Source of the DNA: Plumapathes pennacea | Taxonomy: Eukaryota > Cnidaria > Anthozoa > Antipatharia > Myriopathidae | Length of the DNA stretch: 64,000 nt | Assembly: GCA_964036295.1 (NCBI GenBank) | Contig: OZ038464.1 | Coordinates: 3,352,501 to 3,416,500 of the forward strand | Reading direction: 5' to 3' | In this document: one piece after another, positions 32,358 to 42,492 of the stretch | Numbering within the stretch: position 1 is the first letter of the stretch | How the letters are laid out: every line of letters starts with the position of its first letter | Program-made: the position numbers and the translations under genes | Notes under the pieces: model-generated | What the model was told of the DNA's origin: nothing | Database searches by the model: none | Seen by the model: only the letters and a program-made list of their open reading frames with translations

Positions 32358-32660
32358 GTGTTTGACCGGGCATACCAGACATTATAGGTTCAGCCAGGAT
32401 ACGCAATCAATTCTGGCTTAACAGTGTTTGACTGGGCATACCAGACATTAGGTTCAGCCGGGGTCACAGGAAAACCTTGCTTAACAGTGTTTGACAGGCA
32501 TACCAGACATTAGGTTCAGCCAGGATATGCAATAAATTCTGGCTTAACAGTGTTTAACCAGGCATACCAGACATTAAGTTCAGCCAGGGTACACAATAAA
32601 TTCTGGCTTAACAGTGTTTGACCGAGCATACCAGACATTATAGGTAAATCAGCCAGGATA
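32358..32660. repeat. 63-bp minisatellite, ~4.8 copies
   Basis: Unit core: AGTGTTTGACCGGGCATACC-AGACATTAGGTTCAGCCAGG-ATACGCAATAAATTCTGGCT-TAAC. Copies differ at scattered bases and small indels (ATTATAGG versus ATTAGG), so moderate age. Confidence 0.9.
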
Positions 32661-33084
32661 CTACCAACGGCAGGTGTATTTTGCAGAATGCAGAACGTGA
32701 CTGTGGTAAATGAAGACAAACCTAATATAAACTCTCTAAGTCTTGTAACTTTATTGATCGATTGCTAGGGACCCTTTTTGAATGACACCGGGAAGGTTTT
32801 ATCAAAAATTGGTAACACCGATCGATATATGTCTGTGGAATGTGGCTTCTTTTTCGCACTGAGTCGCACTGCATGACAAAGGTGACATTATGCTAATTAG
32901 ATCGAATCCTGTTGTTGTTTTCAGTCGCCGCGTACGGAATCCGTGAAGTCTGAAAAGTCACATGAAATTATTTTGACATTTGTTGTGTAAAACAGTATCG
33001 AAGATAAAGTACAACCCGACTGAAGTAAAACTATAGTATAAAAGTGCCTTTTCTCTTTGTTTGTGTTTCAGCAACCACAAAATA
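32661..33084. other. No gene recognised
   Basis: AT-rich, no open frame of interest, no repeat identified. Confidence 0.3.
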
Positions 33085-33270
33085 TTAAGTCACCAATCGC
33101 TGATTTCCTTTGACAATTCGCCGAATTTCTCGATGGATTTCAAAATACATAACACAAATAAAAATGATATTCGCAGTTAATATAAACATTATTAAAAATA
33201 GGTTTTCATTGTACTCGAACAAAACCCCTAATCCTGCCACAAAGACCCACACAATCCCCAACATCAATAA
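33085..33270 (-). pseudogene. Possible GPCR-like membrane fragment
   Basis: Minus-strand frame: MLGIVWVFVAGLGVLF, then LFLIMFILTANIIFICVMYF, then EIHREIRRIVKGNQRLVT and a stop. Two hydrophobic segments followed by a Y-F-x-I-x-R-E-x-R-R tail resemble TM4-TM5 and the start of the third cytoplasmic loop of rhodopsin-family receptors. The frame is closed on both sides and the loop between helices is very short, so at best a truncated relic. Confidence 0.3.
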
Positions 33271-33554
33271 TCATTATTTCTATTCCACTTACTATTTCCG
33301 CTTTTACTGTGGGAAACTTTTAACGGCAAATTTACATATGGCATTTTCCCCGTTTTCACACTTCGTCCTCATAGTAAAACATTCCAACCTTCGATCATGT
33401 ACGCAGCGTAAGAAAAAAACTGAGCCCTTTAAATACCGGCAGTTACCCAATCAATCCAAGACTCAATCATTTTCACACCATTTGTTTTTTATTTAAACAG
33501 AGTCCGCAACAAAGCCAAGCTGTATTTAAAAGGATAAGTGATCATTCTACGAGA

Positions 33555-34048
33555 TTTTTCCAACACTCCGCATTTTCCATAAAAATTACATAAGACTCCT
33601 CATTTTCCACACTCCTCATTTTCCATAAAAGTTACGTCACACTCCGCATTTTTCATACTCCGCACTCTGCATTTTCCACCCAACATTGGCCGTATTTTGG
33701 AGCAGTGTACCTCACAAGGTTGGCTGAACAGCAAGTGGTGGTGAAGAAACTCTTCTGTTCTGATGAGACTTCCAAGCAACAATTTATCAAAGAGGCAAGA
33801 GTCATGGTTTCTCTGCAACATGAAAATGTGGTCCAGCTCAAAGCCATTTGTGTAAGGCCAAGTACAATTATGTTGGAATTCGTGAACTTTAACTTTCAGT
33901 GCTTGGCGATAAAACTCCGCATTTTCCATCCAACCTAAAATTTACATAAGACTCCACATTTTCCACACTCCGCATTTTCCATAAAAGTTACGTCACACTC
34001 CGCATTTCCCATACTCCGCACTCCGCACGCCACATTTCCCATCCAACC
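33555..34048. repeat. ACTCCGCATTTTCCA repeats flanking a kinase fragment
   Basis: Two ~130-bp direct blocks (33555-33690 and 33905-34048) built from ACTCCGCATTTTCCATAAAA, TTACGTCACACTCCGCATTT and CATTTTCCA(C/T)CCAAC words flank ~210 bp of unrelated, protein-like sequence. Confidence 0.85.
33687..33899 (+). pseudogene. Captured protein-kinase N-lobe fragment
   Basis: Plus-strand frame PYFGAVYLTRLAEQQVVVKK, LFCSDETSKQQFIKEARVMV, SLQHENVVQLKAIC, IMLEFVNFNF. It shows the end of the glycine-rich loop (YFGAVYL), the beta-3 lysine (VVVKK), the alpha-C glutamate (FIKEARVM), the HxNVV motif and beta-5 (IMLEFV), in the right order and spacing for a tyrosine-kinase or TKL-type domain. The hinge and whole C-lobe are missing; the frame runs out in the flanking repeat. 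It is too short to be active. It could be a single exon of a real gene, but the repeat on both sides argues for capture. Confidence 0.75.
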
Positions 34049-34084
34049 ATAAGAACATGCAGGACTTTTGTCCCAATTGAAACC

Positions 34085-34240
34085 AATCTCCCTTGAGTAC
34101 AGGCACTGAGGGTGGTCACTGTTAGAGATTTGTTTACGGCGTCCTCAGTGGTTCTGTTACGCCCCCCTGGAACCAAGTATAGAAGTATAGGGAGACGGGA
34201 CCGCCATTTTTACGTAGTCGTCCGAGCTTTCTCAGTTCAA
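34085..34240 (-). mobile_element. SINE fragment, inverted
   Basis: CAGGCACTGAGGGTGGTCAC…GTATAGAAGTATAGGGAGAC…ACCGCCATTTTTACGTAGTC is the reverse complement of the body of the SINE at 18598-18960; no tRNA head, so 5'-truncated. Confidence 0.85.
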
Positions 34241-35216
34241 TCCCATTCCTTCCACTCAGTTCAATCCCTTTCCACTACTCAGTCGATCGGCGCAAAATCC
34301 AATATCCTCGTAGTATTGACATTCCATTGCTGATGCCACCAACATCGTTGTGGAGCCGTTTTTTATTCGCGTCAGTTCACTCAAACATCCACGTTGTTAA
34401 TGAACCTTCAAACCAGGTGATGTCTGCCGAGCTTTTTGGACACCCATATGAACTTCACAACGTCATCCACTGTTACTGAACGTAATGAAATTATGATCAA
34501 AGAGAAACGGACGGTATACTTTGATTTCTTTCAAAAGTCCACAGTGTTCGGATTTTGATTTTACAGGTACGTGTCATATAGTAGCATGCATTCACAAGGC
34601 TAGTTGTCTTCTTAGCTGGGCTTAAGAGCAGAAATTGCGTTTCGTGCGGGTAGGCATCCACAAAGCTAAGCAGCGTAATGTCGAAGTTCACAGGGCTAAG
34701 GGCCATGCAAAAGAGCCAATATCTATCTCGCACGTGCTCGCGCTTTTTCACGGCCAGCAGTTATCGTGTGTCATTCAGTAAATTGGTTAGAAGACACAGA
34801 TCTAGCCTTTCAACAATTCACATCTTCAACTGCATAAGGAGCAACAACGAAATTTCGTATAGTCGACCCCTCGAGCAGATACTTTTAGGAATATTGCATG
34901 CTGACGGCTAAATCTATGGCCAGTTTAATGATGTCTTTATCAGGTCATTCTATTGTAAAAATGTGCAGCATTGCTTCTGCTACTAGCTAAAAATTATCTG
35001 ACATTGGCGGTGATGAAAACATGGCTGTATTTTCTAGAGATTAACACTGATTATATTTGTGGACGTGCTCCAACTTCAAAGTTTGCTCTTCTCCGCTGTA
35101 GCTAATACACTTCTCTGTACAGACATACATCCTATAAAATCTTGTGAAGTTTTGTTGTACAGTTTGTACAGTTTGAATCTTATGTTTTAAAGTTCAGTGA
35201 ATGTTTTTGGGATTTC
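34241..35216. other. No gene recognised
   Basis: Short duplicated words near 34235-34290 (CAGTTCAATCCC). A minus-strand frame at 34751-34497 has no recognisable domain. Otherwise AT-rich intergenic sequence. Confidence 0.3.
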
Positions 35217-35535
35217 GGGCCAAAAAGAGTGTAAAGATGGGAGCGTATTGCACTCGTTAGGAACCAGATCAACTGGTTTATTAGCTTACGTGATCAATTT
35301 TCGCAAGCAAAGTTTACGAACGCGTCATTTTTTGTTCCACTTTGCGCACGGCAAGAACGTTTGCCCCGCTTCGTTTGTCGTATAATAAACAATTTATTAC
35401 ACGAAAAGTCGTGCAATACGGCTGTATTTTTACTCGTCACTTTTATTTTTTCTCGCCTGAAGCAGGCTCGAAAAAATAAAACCGACTCGTAAAAATACTC
35501 CGCCGTATTGCACTCCTTCTCGTCTAATAACCTCT
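35217..35535 (+). repeat. ~320-bp dispersed repeat, copy 1
   Basis: Matches 60429-60745 in the same orientation: ACTCGTTAGGAACCAGATCA, ACTGGTTTATTAGCTTACGT, ACGAACGCGTCATTTTT, and a hairpin (GTGCAATACGGCTGTATTTT…AAAATACTCCGCCGTATTGC). Probably a MITE. Confidence 0.88.
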
Positions 35536-36033
35536 TTTTATTTCACATGTTAACAGACATTACGACGCTGCTTCTCAGAAACTCTTTTTTTATTAAATAA
35601 GCCACAAAGTTATGGAATTGCCTTCTGACTATAAATAAGTCATTGGCGGGTGGTTTTCAGATTACGACTTTTCGGACAAAATTCTATGGGGCAAGGAGAA
35701 CACAAAAATTGGCTCAAGGCATACGGAGCTTTAAAACGTTTTCATAATTTAAAATAAGTTAGTCTTCGATGGAATTTGTAGTTCGACGACGTCGTTTCAT
35801 GCGACTAGGCCAGTCGGATAATCAAAAACGCCTGCAGTTCAACAGTTTCAAAGTAACTGCGTATTTCCCATGTGCCGAATCTAATGCATAAATGCTTTCC
35901 TACATGAATAACAGCCGCTGATCTTATTGCAGTTTAGCAATTAGGTTCGACTGAATTTTAGTTCGACGTTTGAACAACCACTGCGCGTCGTGCTTTTGTC
36001 GATTCTAATTGCAGAAGCTCGACGTTTGAACCA
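35536..36033. other. Intergenic; TTCGACG words
   Basis: Contains scattered TTCGACG/CGTCGAA words (AGTTCGACGACGTCG, TTTTAGTTCGACGTTTGAAC, GCTCGACGTTTGAAC) that probably belong to the MITE next door or to a decayed relative. No gene. Confidence 0.35.
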
Positions 36034-36275
36034 GGGACCAGTTCAATAAAGCATTTACAAGACGCGTGTATTTTACAAGTCGGACCAATTTCTACGCACG
36101 TTAAAACGCACTTTAAACTAATACAATGGCCAAATACTGTTGTGGTTGTGCACTGGGGACCTGTATCTGTAATATTGTACAGACTCTGTTAGATTAGAGT
36201 CCGTTTAGTGGTGTTAGAATAATGGTCCAACTTGTAAAATACACGTGTAAATGTTTATTGATTGGAATTGGTCCC
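36034..36275. mobile_element. MITE, 242 bp, ~52-bp TIRs
   Basis: GGGACCAGTTCAATAAAGC…GTGTATTTTACAAGTCGGAC and, inverted at the right end, GTCCAACTTGTAAAATACAC…TTGGAATTGGTCCC. Arms are roughly 80% matched over 50 bases. Confidence 0.88.
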
Positions 36276-36966
36276 AGGCCTGAGCGTATAGAAATGTTTG
36301 TACACTTTTTGTCCTTCAGTTCTGTAATCATAACAAACATGCAAATGATGTCAAAAGGAAGGAATGATTCTTGTGCCATCAAAGTAAGTTTATAATGTTA
36401 TTAACCCTATTCACTCCCGAGTACATAATGCAGCCCATTTATTGCCAGCTGTTACAATTATTCTGTTCAGACGAATTTAGTTCATATTAACTTCGTCGAT
36501 TAGACGACGTAGGTCGTTGCAATTTAATTCATACGACGAATTTACTGCAGACGAATTTAATTCCATATGTAAATCTTTCATTCTCAGTGCTATCGGCTAA
36601 AATAATTCGTGTAATTTATGCGTTTCATTCGATACGTCGTTGCTGCGACGTCCAAATTGCACACGCATTTCAGACGTTGTATCCGTGTGGCCATGACGGA
36701 TAATGCGTGTTGAACGAATTTATTCCCTCAGACAAATACAATTCGATTAAGGCGTCGCCGTAACGTCGAATCTAATTGCTGGAATTAAATTCTTGTGAAT
36801 TATAAATTCGACGATTGTGCGGCGTATATTAAAACTGCTCCCCTTAGTGGAGAGGGGCAAGGTATAGTGTATCGTTTGTATTCTATACCATATAATAACT
36901 CCTACAGCCATGGAATTTGACAAAAATATGGAAATTTGAGTTCCAACTATTTGTATACTTCGTGCA
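36276..36966. other. Intergenic; ACGAATTTAATTC words
   Basis: 36402-36430 is a fragment of the CACTCCC MITE. 36460-36800 is rich in ACGAATTTA(A/G)TTC and TTCGTCG words in both orientations (36472, 36535, 36552, 36715, 36762), suggesting a decayed inverted-repeat element. No gene. Confidence 0.4.
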
Positions 36967-37213
36967 TGCTGTCCAATGTGGAAATAATTGGATCCCTCGT
37001 AATGTTTCAAATTCAATTATTTCCAAATTGGACAGCGTGTAGTCCTAGCTGTTATGTGTAAATTATATTGTACACGAGGAACTAAATATTTGCTGTTGTT
37101 TGTATAGATTTTTATTGTAGTTTTCAAACTTTTAATCCTTATTTTGACAGTTTGAAAATTAAGAAGTAATACAGTAGATGTTTGTACGGGATTTTTAGTG
37201 TACAATATAACTA
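36967..37213. repeat. Dispersed repeat, sister of 12795-13066
   Basis: Opens with a hairpin (GCTGTCCAATGTGGAAATAA…TTATTTCCAAATTGGACAGC) and continues with GTAGTC, TATATTGTACACGAGG, TTGCTGTTGTTTGTATAGAT and GTGTACAATATAACT as in the earlier copy. Confidence 0.8.
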
Positions 37214-37461
37214 AGTTAGAAAAATGTTCAACTTAAAACTTACTTACCCGGTGGCCTTGTACAGCAATATTTCCTATGCAGACCAGCAAAAGAAAGACAA
37301 GAAGCCGTCATATTGACTTCACGAACTCCATAAAGAAGAACCAAGATAATAATTGAATTATTGAGTTACTATAGAAGGAACCATTTTTGCATTGCAGTTA
37401 AATTATTGTCAACCCTTTATACCTAAAATAACGGAGTGGGGGAAGGAGCCATCAAACTTTC

Positions 37462-37692
37462 GGGTGGGAGTGTGCCGCCCGGGATTAAAAAACCGCCTTA
37501 CCCTATTTCATACTAAAATTTGCAATTTTCGACCCTATTTTAGACCAGATATCAAAATCTCCTTCCCTATTCCAGACCAAAGGCTCAAAATCGGTACTCT
37601 ATTTCAGACTAAAAAGCTGAACTTCTGGGGCGGCACATACCTCCTATATGACCTATATATGGGAGTACCTCCCCCCCTCCCCCCGGGGGGCT
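37462..37692. mobile_element. ACTCCCATATA/CCCCGGGG repeat, copy
   Basis: GTGGGAGTGTGCCGCCCGGG…CCCTATTTCATACTAAAATT…GGCGGCACATACCTCC…ATATATGGGAGTACCTCCCC…CCCCCGGGG; same family as 26011 and 63118, reverse orientation. Confidence 0.8.
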
Positions 37693-37742
37693 TAAATAGG
37701 TCCTCTCAACCACAGTCATAGGTGGTCCTCGTAAATCGAAAG

Positions 37743-37892
37743 CAATAGGCCATTTCCGAGATGCATGTTGATTCTGTTTCAAACCGCGGCCTAGTGCAAA
37801 ACCTTTACGAAGATGTTTCATTTCCATTAGAAAGGTTTTGCATTGGGCCTCATCTTAAAACAGAGGCAACAGGCATCTCGGAAGTGGCCTAT
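37743..37892. mobile_element. 150-bp palindromic MITE
   Basis: AATAGGCCATTTCCGAGATG…GTGCAAAACC mirrors GGTTTTGCATTGGGCC…CATCTCGGAAGTGGCCTATT: ~60-bp arms and a short loop. A half copy lies at 47163-47222 (GCCATTTTCGGGATGCCTGT). Confidence 0.9.
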
Positions 37893-38053
37893 TTACAATT
37901 TATCTCTATCAAATTCAATATGAATAAAATGTCAGTTTGTTTCGTTTGGTCTTGGAGTGCCAAATAAAGTTCAACGCGAGTGATGTGTACGAATACTAAC
38001 CAGACCTTCAGCTGTGAAGCAGATTTCAATCGACGGATGCCGTTTTGTTTCAG

Positions 38054-39292
38054 GATTCTGCAAAAATCAATGAGAGTAGTAAAAAAGAGACGGACGACCA
38101 GGATAGGAAGAGAAAGAAAAGGAAAGAAGAAAATAAGGAGGAGAAGGAAGAGGAAGAACAAAAGGACGAAGAGGAAGAACAAAAATATGGAGAGGAGGAG
38201 GATGATGACGAGAAAAACGAAGAGAGAGAAGAAAAGGAGAAGACTGAAGAAAAAGAAAATGATGATGAAGATGACGAAGAAAATGAACAGAACGAAAAAG
38301 AGGTAAAGAAAGAAGAGGTGGAGCCAACGGCATGCAACGCGGAGGGAGAAAAGGAAATTTATAAGAAAGAAGATGAAGAATACCTTGAAATCAATGGTAA
38401 CAAAGAGTGATTATGTTCTACATTCTTCTCACAATCTCTCACCGGAGGTTAATGATACAGTACGGAGAATTTGTCACTTGATATTCTATTCAGTTGACAG
38501 CTGATTCAGCTATCAATTCGTATTACGTCACTCATACATTTTCTTCTTAAAAGGTTGGGAGAATCTGCATCTTGAGCTTTGGAGTGAAAGGGTTAAAGGG
38601 TTTTGAAGGGAATGTGAACCGAGATAATAAAACGCGTCGACAAAACGGTGCTTTATTAGTTTTGTAACAAAACAAAATACCAGTAGTCAAGTGAACTGAA
38701 GCGCACGTACTATGCTTATAAAGAGACTCTCTTACCGTAGATGATTTGCGAGCCCATATTTATATTTAAACCCGAAGCTCGACTTTCCTGAGGCGCCCAC
38801 GTTACCACTGATCGATCTGACTGTCGCTGCTTGCCGTATTCAATACACTTTCTGAGTTTGTACCTATCTTTTTCGCGATAAAACGTAGAAAAACATGAGA
38901 ATCTTTTATTTTCGTATGATACGAAAATGGCCGCCGTCAGTCACTGGGCGCGCAAAGGATCTACGGTGGGAGGGTCTCTTTAATGCTCACTACAATCAGA
39001 CCGCGCGTACTAACTACCATCTCTATCTGTTTTGCCAGACATTAGCAAAGAAGAGGATGAAGCACTTGATGCTCTCAGCGAATTTTGGTTAAAGAATGTT
39101 GGAAATTTTTCTACAAGTCGACAAGAGGGGACGAATGAGAAAGAAAAGATGTTCTACGAGACTTACTGTGACGGCAGCGGAAGTCTCAAGCCCGAAGTGA
39201 CAAAAAGACTACTCGGGTTCGTTTGGCGCCAAAAACAAAACGAAAGTAAAACGGTGTCTCTTCGGCCCTATCGACTGCCAAAGAAGAATTAG
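38054..39292 (+). CDS. Acidic Lys/Glu-rich protein, last two exons
   Basis: Exon 38054-38396 follows acceptor TTTTGTTTCAG and ends AAT G|GTAACA; exon 39039-39292 follows GTTTTGCCAG and stops at TAG 39290-39292. The join makes a GAC codon and keeps one frame (…EEYLEIN-D-ISKEEDEALDALSEFW…). The first exon is almost wholly charged (K, E, D, R runs such as EEKEEEEQKDEEEEQKYGEE), likely disordered. The second has a mixed, foldable composition: WLKNVGNFSTSRQEG, MFYETYCDGSGSLKPEVTKR, LLGFVWRQKQNES. I do not recognise the family. Upstream exons were not found, so the start is unknown. The 641-bp intron contains a CACTCCC MITE. Charged low-complexity readings arise easily by chance, but the second exon and matching phase support a real gene. 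Confidence 0.6.
38423..38596. mobile_element. CACTCCC-family MITE in intron, reverse orientation
   Basis: TTCGTATTACGTCACTCATA…TTGGGAGAATCTGCATCTTG…TTTGGAGTGAAAGGGTTAA; the left end is degraded. Confidence 0.8.
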
Positions 39293-39332
39293 ACCCAACA
39301 GTAGAAAACTTACCAACTCCTGAACTCTCAAA

Positions 39333-39513
39333 TACAGTCGAACCTCGCTATTTCAAGCTCGGTTAATTCGAAGTCCCCATTTTTTCGATTGAAGTCAAGC
39401 CGAATCCCCTTGGATATTTTTTTAGTCATTTACTATCGGTTATTTCGAAACCCCGCTATTTCGAACTTTTTTTCATGTCCCGTGCGACTTCGAAATAGAG
39501 GGGTTCGACTGTA
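39333..39513. mobile_element. Pogo/Tigger-like MITE
   Basis: TACAGTCGAACCTCGCTATT…TTCGAAGTCCCC…CTATTTCGAACTTTTTTTCA…GACTTCGAAATAGAGGGGTT-CGACTGTA. Inverted ends with TA flanks; sub-terminal TTCGAAATAG words on both sides. Sister copy at 48668-48816. Confidence 0.85.
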
Positions 39514-39549
39514 ACACAATCAAGTTTTAATATGAAAGCTTTTATTTTT

Positions 39550-39761
39550 ACCTCTTTCACCCCCAAGAGTGTTCAACTTCAAATTTCTCCTTCAGTTTCT
39601 CATCAGAAATGTATCGTACAAAAAGAAAAACTTGGGTTTTGATAACTTGCTCAGATGAAAGAAAAAAAATTAAACTATCAATTCTCATTACAACACTCAT
39701 ACATTTTCTTCTTGAAAGATTGGGAGAATCTGTATTTTAATCTTGGGAGTGAAAGGGTTAA
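39550..39761. mobile_element. CACTCCC-family MITE, reverse orientation
   Basis: CCTCTTTCACCCCCAAGAGT at the left and ATCTTGGGAGTGAAAGGGTT-AA at the right, with the standard body inverted (TTTCTCATCAGAAATGTATC, CATACATTTTCTTCTTGAAA). Confidence 0.88.
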
Positions 39762-40026
39762 AGACTAATTTGGAGAGAAACTTGGCAGTGAAATAATTTT
39801 AACCCTCTTTAAACTCTGCTGCGGGACTATCTGGGCCTTTAAACGTATTTTCTTTATAGTCGTGCTAGAGCAGTCCGAGACTTTTGCATTCGTTTATGCA
39901 GCCGTTCTGTATAGATTTTATGACTAGCGTGGTTCAAATGTTCGAATGGAAATGTTTGTAAAATGATGAGTTTTTCTAATCATTTTGGAAACACATTTTG
40001 ACATTGTTTATGTTTTTTCTTTACAG

Positions 40027-40174
40027 TCTTCCTCATGTCGTTGCTGCTTTTCTAAAGAGAAGTGCGCAGATCGAGGTGGTAGTTACCAACCGCGAGAAAG
40101 CTTTAGAGGCTTCACCGGAACTGCAAGAGGAACAGTTTGACATTGTTGAATCCATAGGGATGCGAACTTTGTAA
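40027..40174 (+). CDS. Candidate terminal exon, unidentified protein
   Basis: After a strong acceptor (TTTTTTCTTTACAG) a plus-strand frame reads LPHVVAAFLKRSAQIEVVVT, NREKALEASPELQEEQFDIV, ESIGMRTL and stops at TAA 40172-40174. One leading base shows that the previous exon ends two bases into a codon. The amphipathic helix-like text and absence of stops look coding. The preceding gene has its own stop at 39292, so this could be the last exon of an alternative form of it or of another gene; I found no donor in the needed phase nearby. Family unknown. Confidence 0.4.
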
Positions 40175-40288
40175 CCAGAAAACCGAAGTCTGAAGTCCAG
40201 ATTGGAGACTTTTCAGCTAACGAAACCAATTCGCAAATATTAATAGCAAAAATGCTTTCATCTCAAGGGTGGTTTTCAGAGAGGTCCT

Positions 40289-40520
40289 GGGTCCGGTTTT
40301 TCGAAAGTCGATTAAGCTAATCCAGGATTAACGAAATTCTTTCTCTTGACCTCTCTGCCAATAAACTGCTGGGTTTTGTTCGAAGATGGATTAGAAAGCT
40401 TGTTCCAGTTTAAAACGTTATCAAGAAAGTCGTTGTGGCCGAAACTTCAGGCTAAAAAATGACAAGAAAGTTTAGACCTAATCCAGGATTAGCCTAATCG
40501 TGCTTTGAAAAACCGGGCCC
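40289..40520. mobile_element. MITE, CCGGTTTTTCGAAAG ends
   Basis: CCGGTTTTTCGAAAGTCGAT, TAAGCTAATCCAGGATTA inverted against TAATCCAGGATTAGCCTAAT, CGTGCTTTGAAAAACCGGG. A more decayed sister lies in TRDMT1 intron DNA at 62222-62440. Confidence 0.9.
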
Positions 40521-41089
40521 TGGAGAACAAGCCACCTCAACAATCATGCGCAGTGACAAAGGTACTTTTTTACTTCATGTAAAGACAATCAAGTGTTCGT
40601 CGGGGAAATTTCTGCGCAATTGCATTGCAACTGATGGAGTGTATGGTTATCCATTGTGCCCGGCAAGTTGATTGTCAGGTGGCAGCAGGCCAGAATATCC
40701 GAGCCTCAACAACTGCGGATGAGTGTGGCTCCTTAACCAATCTCCTCTCCGTTAAAAAAAGACCCTTTCAACTACATTCTTTGCGCTCCGAATTCGTTGA
40801 TCCGCTATTTCTGGGCGAAAGATGAACTAGCAATACATGACTAGCCAAAAACCATTTAAAAAATAATTTAATTAGTAAAAAAATGCATCACGTATTACGT
40901 CAGCGTATAATATACTCACTTATAAAATAAAAATTATATAGCAAGCGCTCTGATTGGTTCACAACCGTGTTTGCATGAGGCTATGTAACATGGAAAATGG
41001 TTCATCAAAACTCAGTTCCATTCTTGAATTGACTTGTAAACAAAAAAAAAAAACGTAAAGTAATTACAAAGTACATACGTAATTACGGC
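40521..41089. other. No gene recognised
   Basis: Intergenic; A run near 41043-41052. No coding or repeat signal supported. Confidence 0.3.
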
Positions 41090-41412
41090 ACTGCAAAACA
41101 TTTTTTACCACAATACACTAGTTTCTCGCTATCTGATTGGTCGATTTACCGTGGTAAATAAGAGTCCAGACAACGATGCTGACGCCAGCATGTCACGTTT
41201 TGCAGCGAAATACAACGAAAGTTTCCTGTATATTTCTAAATGTTTTGGTAAAAATCAAATTTCCACTGGTTTGCCGTGGTGTGGACATGGTCAAAATTAG
41301 TTGCGGACTCACTCGGCGAAGCGCCTCGTGAGTCCACAACATTTTGACCAGGTGATGACGTAAATCGTGGTAAATAAGAGTCCACACCACTGCAAACCAG
41401 TGGAAATTTATT
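41090..41412. mobile_element. ~330-bp inverted-repeat element, copy 1
   Basis: Contains CAATACACTAGTTTCTCGCT, GGTAAATAAGAGTCCAGACA and a central palindrome CCACTGGTTTGCCGTGGTGT…ACACCACTGCAAACCAGTGG with GCGGACTCACTCGGCGAAGC at its heart. An inverted copy sits at 43209-43550. Confidence 0.85.
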
Positions 41413-42492
41413 AACATCCGTTCAACTCAGTTCGGCAAAGAATCGACGTGATTTCTTAAAAGATCTCGTGAAAGGTCATCTACTTGTATCACTGATAAAT
41501 CAGTTCTGGAGGAGACGTCGGACAAGTGCAGCAGAAAGTAATAATAACGAAGTGTAGCTTCCCAAATGTTGCTTTTACATTTTTATAGTGCAGTTCACAT
41601 CGCTCACTTCAATCGGCACAGCAGAAACTTCACTAGCTGCTCGGCCAGTTTAAGACAGCTCTGCTCTGGATACTACGGAAGCGCCAACCGAGCCGAGGGA
41701 AGTTCATTTTGAGAGTCATTGATGGAATGACCTTTTGATTATTCAGTTCTCCAGCATTTGTAAGTTTGTAGTTTGAAAATTTGAAAACTTTGTCTTGTCC
41801 GCTCGGCACAGCGATCTGTGATTGGTTTCAGTTTGTGTGTTGAGAATCTCGACTTTGATAATCAAGTAAACCGGTCGTTTTTGCGGTAGTATTGCTGTCG
41901 TTTATTTTATAAAAGAAATATAAAACGCTTGCCTGGGATACAATTCTGTAAAATCCGGGATAAATAAATTCATCAGTAAACTTTGTTTGAGACTTTGTAT
42001 TTGAGCATCCAGGATTACAGATAAAATAAAAAAAGATATTGACCAGGAAATCATTACCTCGAAGCATCCACCTCCCACAATGGGAACCCTGTCCTAAGTT
42101 CTTTTAGATTTTTTTCCCGCGAAATTCCGTCCTTCGTTCAGTAATCCACGTAAACGCCGAACTTTGAACCAACTGAATTCTGCAGCCTACAGACTATTTT
42201 TTTGGAAATAATTTAATTGGATGCATTCTGGGAGCAAAAGAGTTTGGGGACATGGCACCCTTAACTTAACCACGTGACAAGAATTCCCACGCTAAAGTCC
42301 TGGGGACGAGGTTGTGATACAAAATGGCGCCAAAGCTTTGCATTTTTTACAGCAGAGACTACGGGCAAGGAACGTAAACCCTTGAGATATAATTAGTTTT
42401 TTACGTAAGAATTTGATATATGAGAGAAAAGCGACTTTTGTATACGTACCTTCGAGTGTTTGGAGTATATTCGCGTCGAATCAGCAATCGTC
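41413..42492. other. Upstream region of NTMT1-type gene
   Basis: No other gene seen. The ATG-proximal 200 bases (42300-42492) are likely promoter and 5' UTR: no stop-free upstream frame of note, CAAAATGGCGCC at 42321-42332, no clear TATA box. CTCGGC/GCCGAG words around 41640-41700 and 41800 are unexplained. Confidence 0.35.

Noticed and set aside
38050-38337. Minus-strand Ser/Phe-rich frames
   Set aside because: Antisense shadow of the Lys/Glu-rich exon on the plus strand.
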